This document shows, piece after piece, positions 25,273-34,230 of a DNA stretch of 64,000 bases. The notes under the pieces were generated by a model. It ran no database searches. It saw only the letters and a program-made list of their open reading frames with translations, and was not told the DNA's origin. Location: the NCBI RefSeq assembly GCF_014202995.1, contig NZ_JACHIA010000005.1, positions 186,001 to 250,000 of the forward strand, read 5' to 3'. This stretch comes from Longimicrobium terrae. GTDB taxonomy: Bacteria > Gemmatimonadota > Gemmatimonadetes > Longimicrobiales > Longimicrobiaceae. How positions within the stretch are numbered: position 1 is the first letter of the stretch; every line of letters begins with the position of its first letter. The position numbers and the translations under genes are program-made.

Positions 25273-26835
25273 ATGAACAAGAGAGTTGGCGCATACGCGG
25301 CCGCCCTCGCCTCGGTGCTGGGCGCGGCCTGCGCGGACCTTGACGTCACGAACTCGAACTCGCCTCCGGCGCCCACGGGCGACCCGACGCCGGTCGTGAT
25401 CGAGAGCCTGCTGGCGGGATCGTTCCGCAACTACCACCTGGCTACGCACAGCGAAGGCGGAATCACCCTCGCGATGAGCGTGGCGGCCGACGAGCACACG
25501 TCGAGCGCCGGCAACTTCGCGATGATCGACTTCTACCAGGAGCCGCGCCGCCAGATCGACAACTTCCCGCAGTACAGCAACTCCCCGGTGCTGAACTACA
25601 CCTGGGACCGCCTGTACCTCGTGCTGTCGTCGGCGCGCACGGTGATGACGCCCATCAGCCGTCCGCAGAGCCCGGTGAAGGTGATCATCGCCGGGGAAGA
25701 CAACACGATCCGCGCCAAGGCCTTTGCGCGGTTCATGCAGGGAATCGCGACCGGCGTGGTGGCTTCCACGTACGACCGCGGCTACCGCCTGGACGAGACG
25801 ACGCCGGCCGACGTGGCCCCGACGCTGCTGTCGCACGATGAGATGCTGGCCCTGTCGCTGGCCTACCTTGACGAGGCCATCACGCTCGCCAACGGCAACA
25901 GCTTTCAGATCCCGGCGGGGTGGATCCCCACCGACCTGACGCTGAACAGCGCCGAACTGGCGCGCCTTGCGCACTCGTACAAGGCCCGCTTCATGGCGTG
26001 GGAAGCGCGCACGCCGGCGGAGCGCGCGGCGGTGAACTGGGATGCCGTGATCACCGAGACGGGCCTGGGCATCACCGACGACTTCAACATCATCATCGAC
26101 GACGTCGTGTACGCCAACGGCCTCGTGTACCAGACCCTTCCGGGCTGGGGCTGGTGGGACCTGCGCTACGCCGGCATGGCCGAAACGACGGGCAACCTGT
26201 ACCAGGCGTGGGCCGCGACCCCGCTGGGCCAGCGCCAGCCGTTCCGCTTCGGCTCGCTGGACGCGCGCTTCCCGGCCACCACGGCCATCGACGACGCGGG
26301 CCTGTACGTGTACAACACCGGCTTCGTGGGCGGCAACGCGGACCGCGGCACGTACAACTGGTCGGAGTACGGCGACTATCGCTGGTCGGAATACTGGGAG
26401 GCCTCGGACGTGCCGATGCCCGACATGACCGCCCGCGAGATCCAGCTTCTGCGCGCGGAAGGCATGTTCCGCAAGGGCAACCTGGCCGGCGCCGTGGCGA
26501 TCATCAACGAGACGCGCGTCGGCAACGGCGAGCTTCCCCCGGTGACCACCGCCGGCATCCCCGACGGCCCCTCGACCTGCGTTCCGCAGCTGGCCAACGG
26601 CCAGTGCGGCAACCTGTTCGAGGCGCTCAAGTGGGAGAAGCGCACCGAAGTCTACGGCATCACGCTGGGCGACTGGTTCTTTGACAGCCGCGGCTGGGGC
26701 GACCTGATCGAGGGCACGCCGATCCAGTTCCCGATTCCGCCCAAGGAAAGCGCCGGCCTGGGCCTGGCGCCGTACACCTTTGGCGGCGTGGGCGGCAACT
26801 GCTCCGCCGGCGGCACCTGCGTCGCGGTTCAGTAA
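25273..26835 (+). CDS. SusD/RagB-like nutrient-binding outer-membrane lipoprotein
   Basis: A 520-residue lipoprotein: ATG at 25273 with AAGGA upstream, a short signal ending in the lipobox LGAAC, and an alpha-helical TPR-rich body. It contains helices such as LARLAHSYKARFMAWEAR and the C-terminal signature GNLFEALKWEKRTEVYG and DWFFDSRGWGDLIEGTP found in RagB/SusD homologues. It is the surface lid partner of the SusC receptor immediately upstream; the pair works as a pedal-bin importer for polymers or peptides in related bacteria. Confidence 0.92.
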   Translation: MNKRVGAYAAALASVLGAACADLDVTNSNSPPAPTGDPTPVVIESLLAGSFRNYHLATHSEGGITLAMSVAADEHTSSAGNFAMIDFYQEPRRQIDNFPQYSNSPVLNYTWDRLYLVLSSARTVMTPISRPQSPVKVIIAGEDNTIRAKAFARFMQGIATGVVASTYDRGYRLDETTPADVAPTLLSHDEMLALSLAYLDEAITLANGNSFQIPAGWIPTDLTLNSAELARLAHSYKARFMAWEARTPAERAAVNWDAVITETGLGITDDFNIIIDDVVYANGLVYQTLPGWGWWDLRYAGMAETTGNLYQAWAATPLGQRQPFRFGSLDARFPATTAIDDAGLYVYNTGFVGGNADRGTYNWSEYGDYRWSEYWEASDVPMPDMTAREIQLLRAEGMFRKGNLAGAVAIINETRVGNGELPPVTTAGIPDGPSTCVPQLANGQCGNLFEALKWEKRTEVYGITLGDWFFDSRGWGDLIEGTPIQFPIPPKESAGLGLAPYTFGGVGGNCSAGGTCVAVQ

Positions 26836-26845
26836 GCAGTCATGA

Positions 26846-26878
26846 CCGCCGTGCCCGGACCCGGTCCGGGCACGGCGG
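26846..26878 (+). terminator. 15-bp hairpin after SusD
   Basis: A perfect 15-bp stem (26846-26860 with 26864-26878, loop CCG) lies 11 nt past the stop. The missing T-run makes it more an mRNA-end stabiliser than a clean terminator. Confidence 0.5.
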
Positions 26879-26906
26879 CGGCGAACCGTTGTGGTACGCT
26901 CTTCCA

Positions 26907-26953
26907 AACGGCCCGCCGGCGTACGCTGGCGGGCCGTTCCCGTTCTTTTTCCC
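26907..26953 (+). terminator. Intrinsic terminator between SusD and the small lipoprotein gene
   Basis: An 11-bp stem (26907-26917 with 26928-26938) is followed by TCCCGTTCTTTTTCCC. The downstream gene starts 20 nt later, so it may also reduce read-through into it. Confidence 0.7.
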
Positions 26954-26973
26954 TCTCCTATGAACACGTGATC

Positions 26974-27387
26974 ATGCTGAGGAAGTCCGCCCTTGTGGCG
27001 CTCACGGCCGCGCTGGCGCTGGGCGCCTGCGCCCCCGCCCCCGGTGCCTCCACCGGCGCAGCGCCCTCCGCCGCCCGGTCGTCGGACCCCAACCGCCTCA
27101 CCCTGGCGGAGATCGAGTCCGCGCCGGGGATGAGCACCGCCTACGACGCGGTGCAGCGGCTGCGGCCCGCATGGCTGCGCGTGACCGGCGCCCGCGCGAG
27201 CGACGGGCAGATCGCGGTGTTCCAGAACGGCACCCGGATGGGCACCGTGGAGGCGCTGCGCCAGATTTCGCTCGAGGTGGTGGGCTCCATGCGCTACCTG
27301 GACTCGGTGGACGCGAACAACCAGCTGCAGGTGTCGGGGATGGGGCCCATCGCGGGTGCCATCATCGTGAGCACGCGCGGACGCTGA
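26974..27387 (+). CDS. Small lipoprotein with plug-like tail
   Basis: A 137-residue protein with a signal peptide and lipobox (ALALGAC at about residue 20). The mature part starts Pro/Ala/Ser-rich, then has two segments that resemble the plug of TonB receptors: a DAVQRLRPAWLRV helix and the closing GPIAGAIIVSTRG, which mirrors the G-x-IxVxTxRG end of SusC plugs. There is no barrel. Read as a receptor-plug-like lipoprotein placed beside SusCD; function unknown. ATG at 26974 chosen; a GTG two codons earlier is possible. Confidence 0.7.
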   Translation: MLRKSALVALTAALALGACAPAPGASTGAAPSAARSSDPNRLTLAEIESAPGMSTAYDAVQRLRPAWLRVTGARASDGQIAVFQNGTRMGTVEALRQISLEVVGSMRYLDSVDANNQLQVSGMGPIAGAIIVSTRGR

Positions 27388-27420
27388 GCCGCGCGCGTGC
27401 GGGCGCGGCTCAGCGTCCGC
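27377..27420 (+). other. 18-bp perfect hairpin spanning a stop codon
   Basis: Arms 27377-27394 and 27403-27420 pair perfectly around an 8-nt loop. The left arm contains the stop codon of the small lipoprotein gene (27385-27387). There is no T-run on the plus strand. It may block 3' decay or attenuate read-through into the plug-protein gene. Confidence 0.6.
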
Positions 27421-27641
27421 ACGCGGAACCGCGCTCCGCCGCGCCGACATCCCGCAGCCGCAGGGTTCTCCCGCGCGGATGGCGGCGCGGCGGGAACGGA
27501 CGGCCGCCGGCCGCCGCGATCCGGTGCGGACAGGGGCTGGCGCGCGTGCCCGCCTTTGCGGTCAGAATCGTGCGGACTGCGGCGTTCAGACTGGTCCTTG
27601 AAGGTGGCTCCCTATCATGCCCGGTGGGGCAGGAGGCAACG

Positions 27642-28484
27642 ATGCTGCGACCTTTGGTGCTGTCGATCGTGCTGGCGCTGGTGTCCCTTCCCGCCGCGGC
27701 CCAGAGCTGGGTTTCCGGGCGGCTGATGGATTCGCGCGACGGCGGCCCGGTGGCGCGGGGGAGCGTCGTTCTGCTCACCGATGGGGGCCGCTTTCAGCGG
27801 GAGGTGCAGACCGACTCGCTGGGGGTGTTCTGGTTCGACGGCGTCACGCCCGGACGGTTCCGGCTGCGCGCCTCGCGCGTGGGGTACAACACCGCGCAGA
27901 GCGGCTATCTGAACCTGTCGCACAACGACACCGTCGTGGTGGACATCCGGGTTTCCGTCACCGAGGTGCTGCTGGACCCGGTGACGGTGGTGGCCCGCTC
28001 GGCGCCGCGAAGCAGCGCCATGCTGCGCGGCTTCTACGACCGCAAGGAGCGCGGAATGGGGCGGTACCTGACCCGCGACCACATCCAGGCCCGCAACGCG
28101 TCGGTGGTGAGCGACCTGCTGCTCACCATTCCCGGGGTGCGCTCCGGCGGATGGCAGCCGGGCGGGCGGCAGCTCTTCTTTTCGCGCGCCATCCGCAGCG
28201 GGCCGGGCGGGTGCCCGGTGCAGTTCTTTGTGGACAACGTGCACGTCAACCGCACCAGCGGCGTGGCGGCGCTCGGCTCGTCGCGCCTGGCGGCGCGCGA
28301 CACCATCGGCATGTCGCAGGGCAGCGACCCGTTTCAGCCCTCCATCGACGAGATCGTGGATCCGCAGGCGGTGGAGGGAATCGAGGTGTATCCCGGCCTG
28401 GGCAGCGTGCCGGCGGAGTTCTCTAGCCCGGAAGCGCGCTGCGGAACCGTGGTGATCTGGACCCGACGCGGCTACCAGGACTGA
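27642..28484 (+). CDS. Barrel-less carboxypeptidase-regulatory/plug-domain protein
   Basis: A 280-residue exported protein with the signal [22 protein letters not shown]. Residues about 25-110 are a carboxypeptidase-regulatory-like domain ([24 protein letters not shown]) with a TVVAR junction at about 118, then a TonB-type plug-like domain (about 130-280) ending [13 protein letters not shown]. It stops where a SusC receptor would start its barrel, so it is either a stand-alone plug protein or a decayed receptor; the intact length and clean ends favour a real product. Such proteins are frequent in Gemmatimonadota-like genomes, to my recollection. Confidence 0.72.
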   Translation: MLRPLVLSIVLALVSLPAAAQSWVSGRLMDSRDGGPVARGSVVLLTDGGRFQREVQTDSLGVFWFDGVTPGRFRLRASRVGYNTAQSGYLNLSHNDTVVVDIRVSVTEVLLDPVTVVARSAPRSSAMLRGFYDRKERGMGRYLTRDHIQARNASVVSDLLLTIPGVRSGGWQPGGRQLFFSRAIRSGPGGCPVQFFVDNVHVNRTSGVAALGSSRLAARDTIGMSQGSDPFQPSIDEIVDPQAVEGIEVYPGLGSVPAEFSSPEARCGTVVIWTRRGYQD

Positions 28485-28522
28485 TCGCCCCCGTCCCGCG
28501 CGGGCTGGCTCTCCGGCCCGCC

Positions 28523-28566
28523 GCAAAGGCCGCCGCGCGAAGCTCGCGCGGCGGCCTTTGCCGTTG
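28523..28566 (+). terminator. Terminator after the plug-domain gene
   Basis: A perfect 18-bp stem (28523-28540 with 28544-28561, loop AGC) ends in CCTTTGCCGTTG. It separates the uptake block from ftsH. Confidence 0.75.
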
Positions 28567-28623
28567 CGCGGCGGGGCGCGCGGACGCGCCCGGCTGGTCC
28601 AACCTTTGCGCCTGCGCACGAAC

Positions 28624-30618
28624 ATGGCAGACGCAAACCCATCCAGTGAGCGGCGCCGCGGCCAGGACCGGCGCCAGCGCCCCGGCGGAGGCATGCGCCC
28701 TCCGCGCTTTTCCGTTTTCCCCATCGTGCTCGTGCTTCTGGGGCTGCTGCTGGTTTCGCAGCTGCTGAAGCCCACGGGCGCCCAGAAGATCAGCTACAGC
28801 GAGCTCAAGAACCGCATCTCGGCGCGGCAGGTGAAGGAGGTCACCATCGGCCAGACGGTGGTGGAGGCCATTCCCGTCGACAGCATCAGCGCGGGCAAGG
28901 GCCCGGACCGCTGGCGCGCCGAAAAGGTGGACGATCCCTCACTGGTCACGCTGCTGGAGGCGCGCCAGATCCGCTTTCAGGCGCAGCCCCGCAGCGGGTG
29001 GAGCCCGTTCCTGGTCTTCCTGCTCCCCCTGCTGCTGATGGTGGGGCTGTGGATGTTCATGCTGCGGCGGATGAACCCCACCCAGGGTGTGCTGACGGTG
29101 GGAAAGAGCCGCGCGCGCATCGTGGGCGAAGAGGGAACGGGGATCTCGTTTGACGACGTCGCCGGCGTGGACGAGGCCAAGGTGGAGCTCCAGGAGATCG
29201 TGGAGTTCCTCAAGACGCCGGAGAAGTTCGTCAAGCTGGGCGCCAAGATCCCCAAGGGGGTGCTGCTGGTGGGCCCTCCGGGAACCGGCAAGACGCTGAT
29301 TGCCCGCGCCGTGGCGGGAGAGGCGGGGGTGACCTTCTTCAGCATCTCCGGCGCGGAGTTCGTGGAGATGTTCGTGGGGGTGGGCGCGGCCCGCGTGCGC
29401 GACCTGTTCGGGCAGGCCAAGGCGCAGGCGCCGTGCATCATCTTCATCGACGAGCTGGACGCGCTGGGCAAGGCGCGCTCGCCGGGGAACATGCTGGGCG
29501 GCAACGACGAGCGCGAGCAGACGCTGAACCAGCTGCTGGTGGAGATGGACGGGTTCGATCCGCGGCTGGGCGTCATCATCATGGGCGCCACCAACCGGCC
29601 GGAGATCCTGGACCCCGCGCTGCTGCGCCCGGGCCGCTTTGACCGCCAGGTGCTGGTGGACCGCCCGGACGTGAACGGCCGCCTCGCGATCCTCAAGATC
29701 CACTCGCGCGGCATCACCCTGGGCGAGGATCTGGACCTGGAGCGCATCGCGCGGCGCACGCCGGGCTTCGTGGGCGCGGACCTGGCCAACCTGCTGAACG
29801 AGGCGGCGCTGCTGGCCGCGCGGCGCGACAAGTCTGCCGTGACCATGCAGGAGGTGGACGAGGCGGTGGACCGCATCGTGGCCGGGCTGGAAAAGAAGAA
29901 CCGGCTGATCAACGACAAGGAACGCACCATCGTGGCCTACCACGAGGCCGGCCACGCCATCGTGGCGGAGCGGGTGCCCACGGCGGACCCGGTGCACAAG
30001 ATCAGCATCATTCCGCGCGGCGTGGCGGCGCTGGGGTACACGCAGCAGCTGCCCACGGAAGACCGCTACCTGCTGCAGAAGCAGGAGCTGATGGACCGCA
30101 TCGCGGTGCTGCTGGGCGGGCGCGTGGCGGAAGAGATCGTCTTTGACGAGATCAGCACCGGCGCGGGCAACGACCTGGAGCGGGTGACGGAGCTGGCGCG
30201 CAGCATGGTGACGGAATACGGCATGTCGCGCGAGCTGGGGCCCGTAAACCTGGCCGGACCGCGCCGCAGCCAGTTTCTGCAGCAGGACGGCGGGATGCAG
30301 CAGCGCAACTACTCGGAAGAGACGGCGCGCGCCATCGACGCGGAAATCCGCGGCCTGATCGACGGCACATATGAGCGGGTGCGCCGCATTCTGACGCAGG
30401 ACCGCGCGATTCTGGAAACGCTGTCGCAGCGGCTGCTGGAAAAGGAAGTGGTGGACGAGGCGGAGCTGCGGGAGATCATGGGCCTGCCCGTTCGCAAGCA
30501 CGAGCCCCTGCCCCAGCGCGTGGTGCAGCCGCCGCCGGTGAACGGCACGGAGCAGGCGGCGGCATCGCCCCCGTCCGGCGCCACGGCCGCGCGGCGGGGC
30601 GGCCGGCCCAAGAAGTAA
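28624..30618 (+). CDS. ftsH: ATP-dependent zinc metalloprotease FtsH
   Basis: A 664-residue membrane AAA+ protease that removes misassembled membrane proteins and some regulators. Two N-terminal transmembrane helices (about 28-47 and 125-143) bracket a periplasmic segment. The AAA module has Walker A GPPGTGKT (217-224), Walker [11 protein letters not shown] and the second region of homology ([19 protein letters not shown]). The peptidase motif HEAGH is at H440, with a further ligand in the following helix. The ATG at 28624 is preferred to an upstream GTG in frame. It stands alone in its transcription unit. Confidence 0.95.
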   Translation: MADANPSSERRRGQDRRQRPGGGMRPPRFSVFPIVLVLLGLLLVSQLLKPTGAQKISYSELKNRISARQVKEVTIGQTVVEAIPVDSISAGKGPDRWRAEKVDDPSLVTLLEARQIRFQAQPRSGWSPFLVFLLPLLLMVGLWMFMLRRMNPTQGVLTVGKSRARIVGEEGTGISFDDVAGVDEAKVELQEIVEFLKTPEKFVKLGAKIPKGVLLVGPPGTGKTLIARAVAGEAGVTFFSISGAEFVEMFVGVGAARVRDLFGQAKAQAPCIIFIDELDALGKARSPGNMLGGNDEREQTLNQLLVEMDGFDPRLGVIIMGATNRPEILDPALLRPGRFDRQVLVDRPDVNGRLAILKIHSRGITLGEDLDLERIARRTPGFVGADLANLLNEAALLAARRDKSAVTMQEVDEAVDRIVAGLEKKNRLINDKERTIVAYHEAGHAIVAERVPTADPVHKISIIPRGVAALGYTQQLPTEDRYLLQKQELMDRIAVLLGGRVAEEIVFDEISTGAGNDLERVTELARSMVTEYGMSRELGPVNLAGPRRSQFLQQDGGMQQRNYSEETARAIDAEIRGLIDGTYERVRRILTQDRAILETLSQRLLEKEVVDEAELREIMGLPVRKHEPLPQRVVQPPPVNGTEQAAASPPSGATAARRGGRPKK

Positions 30619-30689
30619 CGCCCGCCCCGCGCGAGCGGGACGGTTTTCAGCCACGACACGCGATCGCGTTCGCGAACCTGGAGGAACCG

Positions 30690-30851
30690 GTGGAGAAAGA
30701 CCCGCGCTACGAGGACAAGAGCCCGCACATGGCGGACGAGCAGGACCAGCCGGAGCCGGAGCGTCCCACGACGCCGACGGAAAAGCGGCTGGACGGCCCG
30801 GAAGACAAGCCGTCGCAGGCCGAAGGCGAGCGGGATTCATCCGCCGAGTAG
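30690..30851 (+). CDS. Small acidic protein, 53 residues, unknown
   Basis: The GTG at 30690 has a strong ribosome binding site (GGAGGA) 4 nt upstream and opens a 53-codon frame ending TAG at 30851. The product is highly charged and Pro-rich with no hydrophobic segment (EKDPRYEDKSPHMADEQ at the start), so it should be a disordered soluble peptide. A 13-bp hairpin terminator 20 nt later supports a real transcription unit. It may be read-through from ftsH or carry its own promoter. Confidence 0.55.
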   Translation: MEKDPRYEDKSPHMADEQDQPEPERPTTPTEKRLDGPEDKPSQAEGERDSSAE

Positions 30852-30871
30852 GACCGGGACGGCGGCAGAAG

Positions 30872-30912
30872 GAGGGAGGGCGCATGCGGGACGTGCGCCC
30901 TCCCTCGCCGTT
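30872..30912 (+). terminator. Terminator after the small acidic ORF
   Basis: A 13-bp stem (30872-30884 with 30894-30906) is followed by GCCGTTTGG. Together with the ribosome binding site upstream it frames the small gene. Confidence 0.65.
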
Positions 30913-31261
30913 TGGGGGGATGCTCGCTGGACGACGGCGGCTGGCGATGGCAGGTAATCGGCGGATGACCACGCCGAGTCCCCATCCATCGTGTTCCGTT
31001 GAGCCCTGAACATCGTCGATCACCGTCGATCAGGAACGCCGGTGATCGCCGGTCTCGCCGGGCGTGAGACGCGGACCGAAGCCGATCCACATCCATCAAA
31101 CGTCCACGAAGCTGCTTCCGTCGCAGGCACACGGGTGCGCGCGGCGGGTACGCAGGGGCGATCGCGCCCGCGCTGGCGCAGGGGTTGCACCCGCGTCGCG
31201 TGCGGCCTGCACCGCGGTCCGGCCCCGGCCGGACCTCATGGACCGAGGTTTACCAGGACAG
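30913..31261. other. Gene-free region before the L,D-transpeptidase
   Basis: The 349 nt hold no convincing gene. A direct repeat CGTCGATCA occurs at 31014-31022 and 31024-31032. I found no good -35/-10 pair, so the promoter for the transpeptidase is not visible. Confidence 0.4.
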
Positions 31262-32416
31262 ATGCACTTTCGACGTTTGCCGCGCCTCTTTCCGGCGCTG
31301 ATTGCCGCCGCCCTGCTGGCCGGCTGTTCCGCCGTGGGGGTGGGCTCGCGCTCGTCCGCGCCCGATCCGCGCGTTGCCGCGCCGCCCGCGGACCAGCCGC
31401 CCGTTCGCCGCGACCTCAAGTACGTGGTGGTGGACGTGGAGGCCAACGAACTGCGCTTCATGGACGGCCAGACCGTGCTGTGGCGCGCGCCGGTGGGCAC
31501 CGGAACGGGCTTCCGCCTGGCGGGCACCGACCGCCACTGGAATTTCAATACGCCCAGCGGCACCATGTACGTGCAATTCAAGGAGCAGAACCCCACCTGG
31601 ATCATTCCCGACTGGTGGTTCATCGAAAATAAGCGCCCCATTCCCCCGGAGAACTCGCCGCTGCGCCGGCAGGAGGGCGGGCTGGGCGCCGCCGCGGTCT
31701 ACCTGGGGAACGAGCTGGCCATCCACGGTACGGACAAGCCCGAGCTGCTGGGCCGCCGCGTGTCGCACGGCTGCATCCGGCTGAGCGACGCCAACGCGCT
31801 GCGCCTGTTTCACAACGTGCAGGTGGGGACGCCGGTGGTCATCGTGGGGACGGCGCCGCTGCTGGGCGAGCAGCCGGACAGCGTGGCTGCCTTCACCCGC
31901 GCCGCGCGCCGGGTGACCCGCGCGCCCAATCCGCTGGACCGCCTGTCCACCGCCGCGCTGCTGACCCGGCTGGAACGCCAGCTGGGCGCGGCGGACACGG
32001 CCGCCGCGTGGACCGCCACCGCGCACACGCTGCTGGAGCGGGGATTGAAGGAAGACGCCCCGGCGCTGCGCGGACTGCTTTCCCGCGCGCGGCAGGCGGG
32101 GACGGAAGCTCGGCGCGACGAGTACGGGACCTTTCTGGCGGACGCGTTCTCGCGCGGGTCGCTGCGGGTGACGGTGAGCCTGAACCGCATTGACGCGGAC
32201 GCGCGGGAGCGCGCCGCCGCCGACATCGTGGACGCGACCATGGGGTTGTGGCACGGCGGGCTGGACGACCAGACGACGCCCTGGCCCACGCGCCGTGTTC
32301 CGCGCGACCGGCTGGGGCCGGAGGGGCAGGCGGGCTGGCTGGCCATTCAGCGCGCGGAAGAGGCGTACCGCACCCGCTTCGGCGCCTCTCGCGCCCGCAC
32401 CGCGGGGAGGAACTGA
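31262..32416 (+). CDS. L,D-transpeptidase (YkuD domain) lipoprotein
   Basis: A 384-residue envelope enzyme. The lipobox LLAGC lies near residue 21, so it is anchored to a membrane. A YkuD catalytic domain follows: HWNFNTPSG, and the active site LAIHGTD...RVSHGCIRLSD, with SHGC at 168-171 and the nucleophile C171. L,D-transpeptidases form 3-3 cross-links in peptidoglycan or attach proteins to it. The C-terminal about 130 residues form an extra helical region of unknown role, longer than the minimal family. The stop overlaps the next start as TGATG, indicating translational coupling with the PHP gene. Confidence 0.9.
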   Translation: MHFRRLPRLFPALIAAALLAGCSAVGVGSRSSAPDPRVAAPPADQPPVRRDLKYVVVDVEANELRFMDGQTVLWRAPVGTGTGFRLAGTDRHWNFNTPSGTMYVQFKEQNPTWIIPDWWFIENKRPIPPENSPLRRQEGGLGAAAVYLGNELAIHGTDKPELLGRRVSHGCIRLSDANALRLFHNVQVGTPVVIVGTAPLLGEQPDSVAAFTRAARRVTRAPNPLDRLSTAALLTRLERQLGAADTAAAWTATAHTLLERGLKEDAPALRGLLSRARQAGTEARRDEYGTFLADAFSRGSLRVTVSLNRIDADARERAAADIVDATMGLWHGGLDDQTTPWPTRRVPRDRLGPEGQAGWLAIQRAEEAYRTRFGASRARTAGRN

Positions 32417-33180
32417 TGGCGGATTCGCTGATCGGCCGGCAGGACCTGCACGCGCACACCACCATGTCCGACGGCGATCTGCCGCTGGAGCGCGTGATCG
32501 AGCTGGCGCGCGAGCGCGGGGTGATGATCGGCATCGCCGACCACATCTCGCGGCGCAACGTGGACCGGTTCGTGGCCACCGAGGCGCAGCTGCAGCACTA
32601 CCTGGAGGTGCTGGAAGCGCCCATGGTGTTCCGCTCCGGCGAGTTCTGCTGGTGCGACGACTTCGCGCTGTCGCTGCCGCAGGAGGTGCTGGACCGGTTC
32701 GACTACCGCATCGGCAGCAACCACGGCTTCAACCTTCCCGGCGGGGGGATGGGCTCTCCCTGGTGGCAGAAGCTCCCCGATCCGTGGGGAACGCGCCCGC
32801 AGGAGCTGATGGACGCCATGGTGGACGAGCTGTGCCGGATGGTGAAGGCCATGCCCATCCACATCGCGGCGCACAGCACGCTTACGCCGCCCGCGCTGTA
32901 CGAGATGGAAAGCGACGTGCATGCGTGGTGGACGGAGGCGCGCGAGGACCGGTGGATCGAGGCGCTGCGGGCCAGCGGGGTGGCGCTGGAGATCAGCAAC
33001 CGCTACCGTCTGCCGCATGACCGGCTCCTGGTAAAGGCGCGGGAAGCGGGGGTCCGGTTCTCGCTGGGGAGCGACGGGCACACGGAGGCACAGGTAGGCC
33101 GCCTGGAGTGGGCCGCCGAAACCGCGCGGCGGGTGGGGTACACGGACGCGCTTCTGTTCGTACCCGAGCGGCGGCGCTAG
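32416..33180 (+). CDS. PHP-domain phosphoesterase-like hydrolase
   Basis: A 254-residue protein of the PHP (polymerase and histidinol phosphatase) fold, which binds three metals. The first motif HAHTTMSDGD (about residues 12-21), the GIADH of the second strand, HIAAHS, and the C-terminal SLGSDGHTEAQ provide the conserved His and Asp ligands. The length fits stand-alone phosphoesterases such as histidinol phosphatase-like or RNase-type enzymes; the substrate is unknown. The ATG overlaps the transpeptidase stop by one base. Confidence 0.85.
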   Translation: MADSLIGRQDLHAHTTMSDGDLPLERVIELARERGVMIGIADHISRRNVDRFVATEAQLQHYLEVLEAPMVFRSGEFCWCDDFALSLPQEVLDRFDYRIGSNHGFNLPGGGMGSPWWQKLPDPWGTRPQELMDAMVDELCRMVKAMPIHIAAHSTLTPPALYEMESDVHAWWTEAREDRWIEALRASGVALEISNRYRLPHDRLLVKAREAGVRFSLGSDGHTEAQVGRLEWAAETARRVGYTDALLFVPERRR

Positions 33181-33221
33181 AGCAGGACTTACGCGGTACG
33201 GAACCGACACGGGGGAGATTG

Positions 33222-33806
33222 ATGCGAGAGGACGAGGCGGGGCGGCCCATCGGCGACCCGGACGGACGTGCCGGCGGGCAGGGATTTCCGGCGCGCGGCG
33301 AGGCGATCCCGGAGCGGATCCAGCCGGTGACGGAGCGTGCGTCCCAGGGCCCGGCGGGTCCGGCGGTGCCGGGCTCCGAGGTGCGGCGCGATCCGGGCTC
33401 CATCCGGGCGGAGGACACGGAGCCGTACGTGGGGCTGCAGTACATCGCGCGGCTGTTCAAGATCGTCGCGCTGATCGTGCTGGTGGCGATCTTTGCCGAG
33501 GTGGTGGCCGGGCTGATGTTCGAGGCCAGCTCGGAAACGCAGGCGTGGCCGGAACTGGTGCTGAACCTGATGGCCGAGGTCATTCAGGGCGGCGTGCTTT
33601 CCGCCATGCTGTGGGGCGCGGGCGACCTTACCCTGCTGCTGATCGACGTGGGCCACGACGTGCGCGCGGGCCGCGTGCTGCTGGGCCGCATGTCGGCGCG
33701 CATGGGTGCCGCGGACTTCGCCCCGCGCCGCCGCGAACGTGGAGGCGAGCCTCCCGCGGCCGACCTGCCGCCGCGTCCCACGGGCGACCCCCGCACGCCG
33801 CGCTGA
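33222..33806 (+). CDS. Two-helix membrane protein, unknown
   Basis: A 194-residue protein with a long charged, Gly/Pro/Arg-rich N-terminal region, two transmembrane helices (about residues 78-96 and 112-138) and a basic C-terminal tail. The ATG at 33222 has GGGGGAG upstream. Terms such as holin-like could be guessed from the topology, but there is no real similarity. It follows the PHP gene by 41 nt and probably shares its transcript. Confidence 0.6.
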   Translation: MREDEAGRPIGDPDGRAGGQGFPARGEAIPERIQPVTERASQGPAGPAVPGSEVRRDPGSIRAEDTEPYVGLQYIARLFKIVALIVLVAIFAEVVAGLMFEASSETQAWPELVLNLMAEVIQGGVLSAMLWGAGDLTLLLIDVGHDVRAGRVLLGRMSARMGAADFAPRRRERGGEPPAADLPPRPTGDPRTPR

Positions 33807-33851
33807 CGGATCGATCCGGGACTGTCTTCCGTCCCGGCGCGGGTTGACTGG

Positions 33852-33890
33852 ACGCGGGCATCGGCCATGAGAGCCGGTGCCCGCGTTCGT
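33852..33890 (+). terminator. Terminator after the two-helix membrane protein
   Basis: A 14-bp stem with one wobble (33852-33865 with 33873-33886, loop CATGAGA) is followed by TCGTCC. It ends the transpeptidase-PHP-membrane protein unit. Confidence 0.65.
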
Positions 33891-34016
33891 CCATCCGCCA
33901 CCGTCGAACGCCGTCCGCGCATCCTCTATCACCGACTGCGATCGGGATCGATGGTGATCATGGATGATCGTCATCCGCAGGTCATGAGCTACGGACGGGA
34001 TGCCGTTCATCGACGC

Positions 34017-34054
34017 CATCCGATGAACGTCATCCGATGAACGTCATCCGATGA
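34017..34054. repeat. Tandem 14-bp repeat upstream of the M61 gene
   Basis: CATCCGATGAACGT occurs back-to-back at 34017-34030 and 34031-34044 with a partial third copy CATCCGATGA at 34045-34054, about 180 nt upstream of the M61 start. The surrounding 33,900-34,110 region is otherwise gene-free and unusually rich in GATG/CATC, and could bind a regulator. Confidence 0.65.
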
Positions 34055-34230
34055 CTGGGATGGTCGTGCCGGCGGTCATCGGCCGGCAGGATCGTCATCC
34101 ACGGAGGCTCATCCAGCGGAGGGAACGGATGACGGGCGGAAGGGTCCCATGGTCCCCCCGCTGGCTTCCATGGCGCCGGGGTGCTAAATCTCTCGCTGCT
34201 CCATCGCGCAACCCTCGATCCCGCTCCCGA

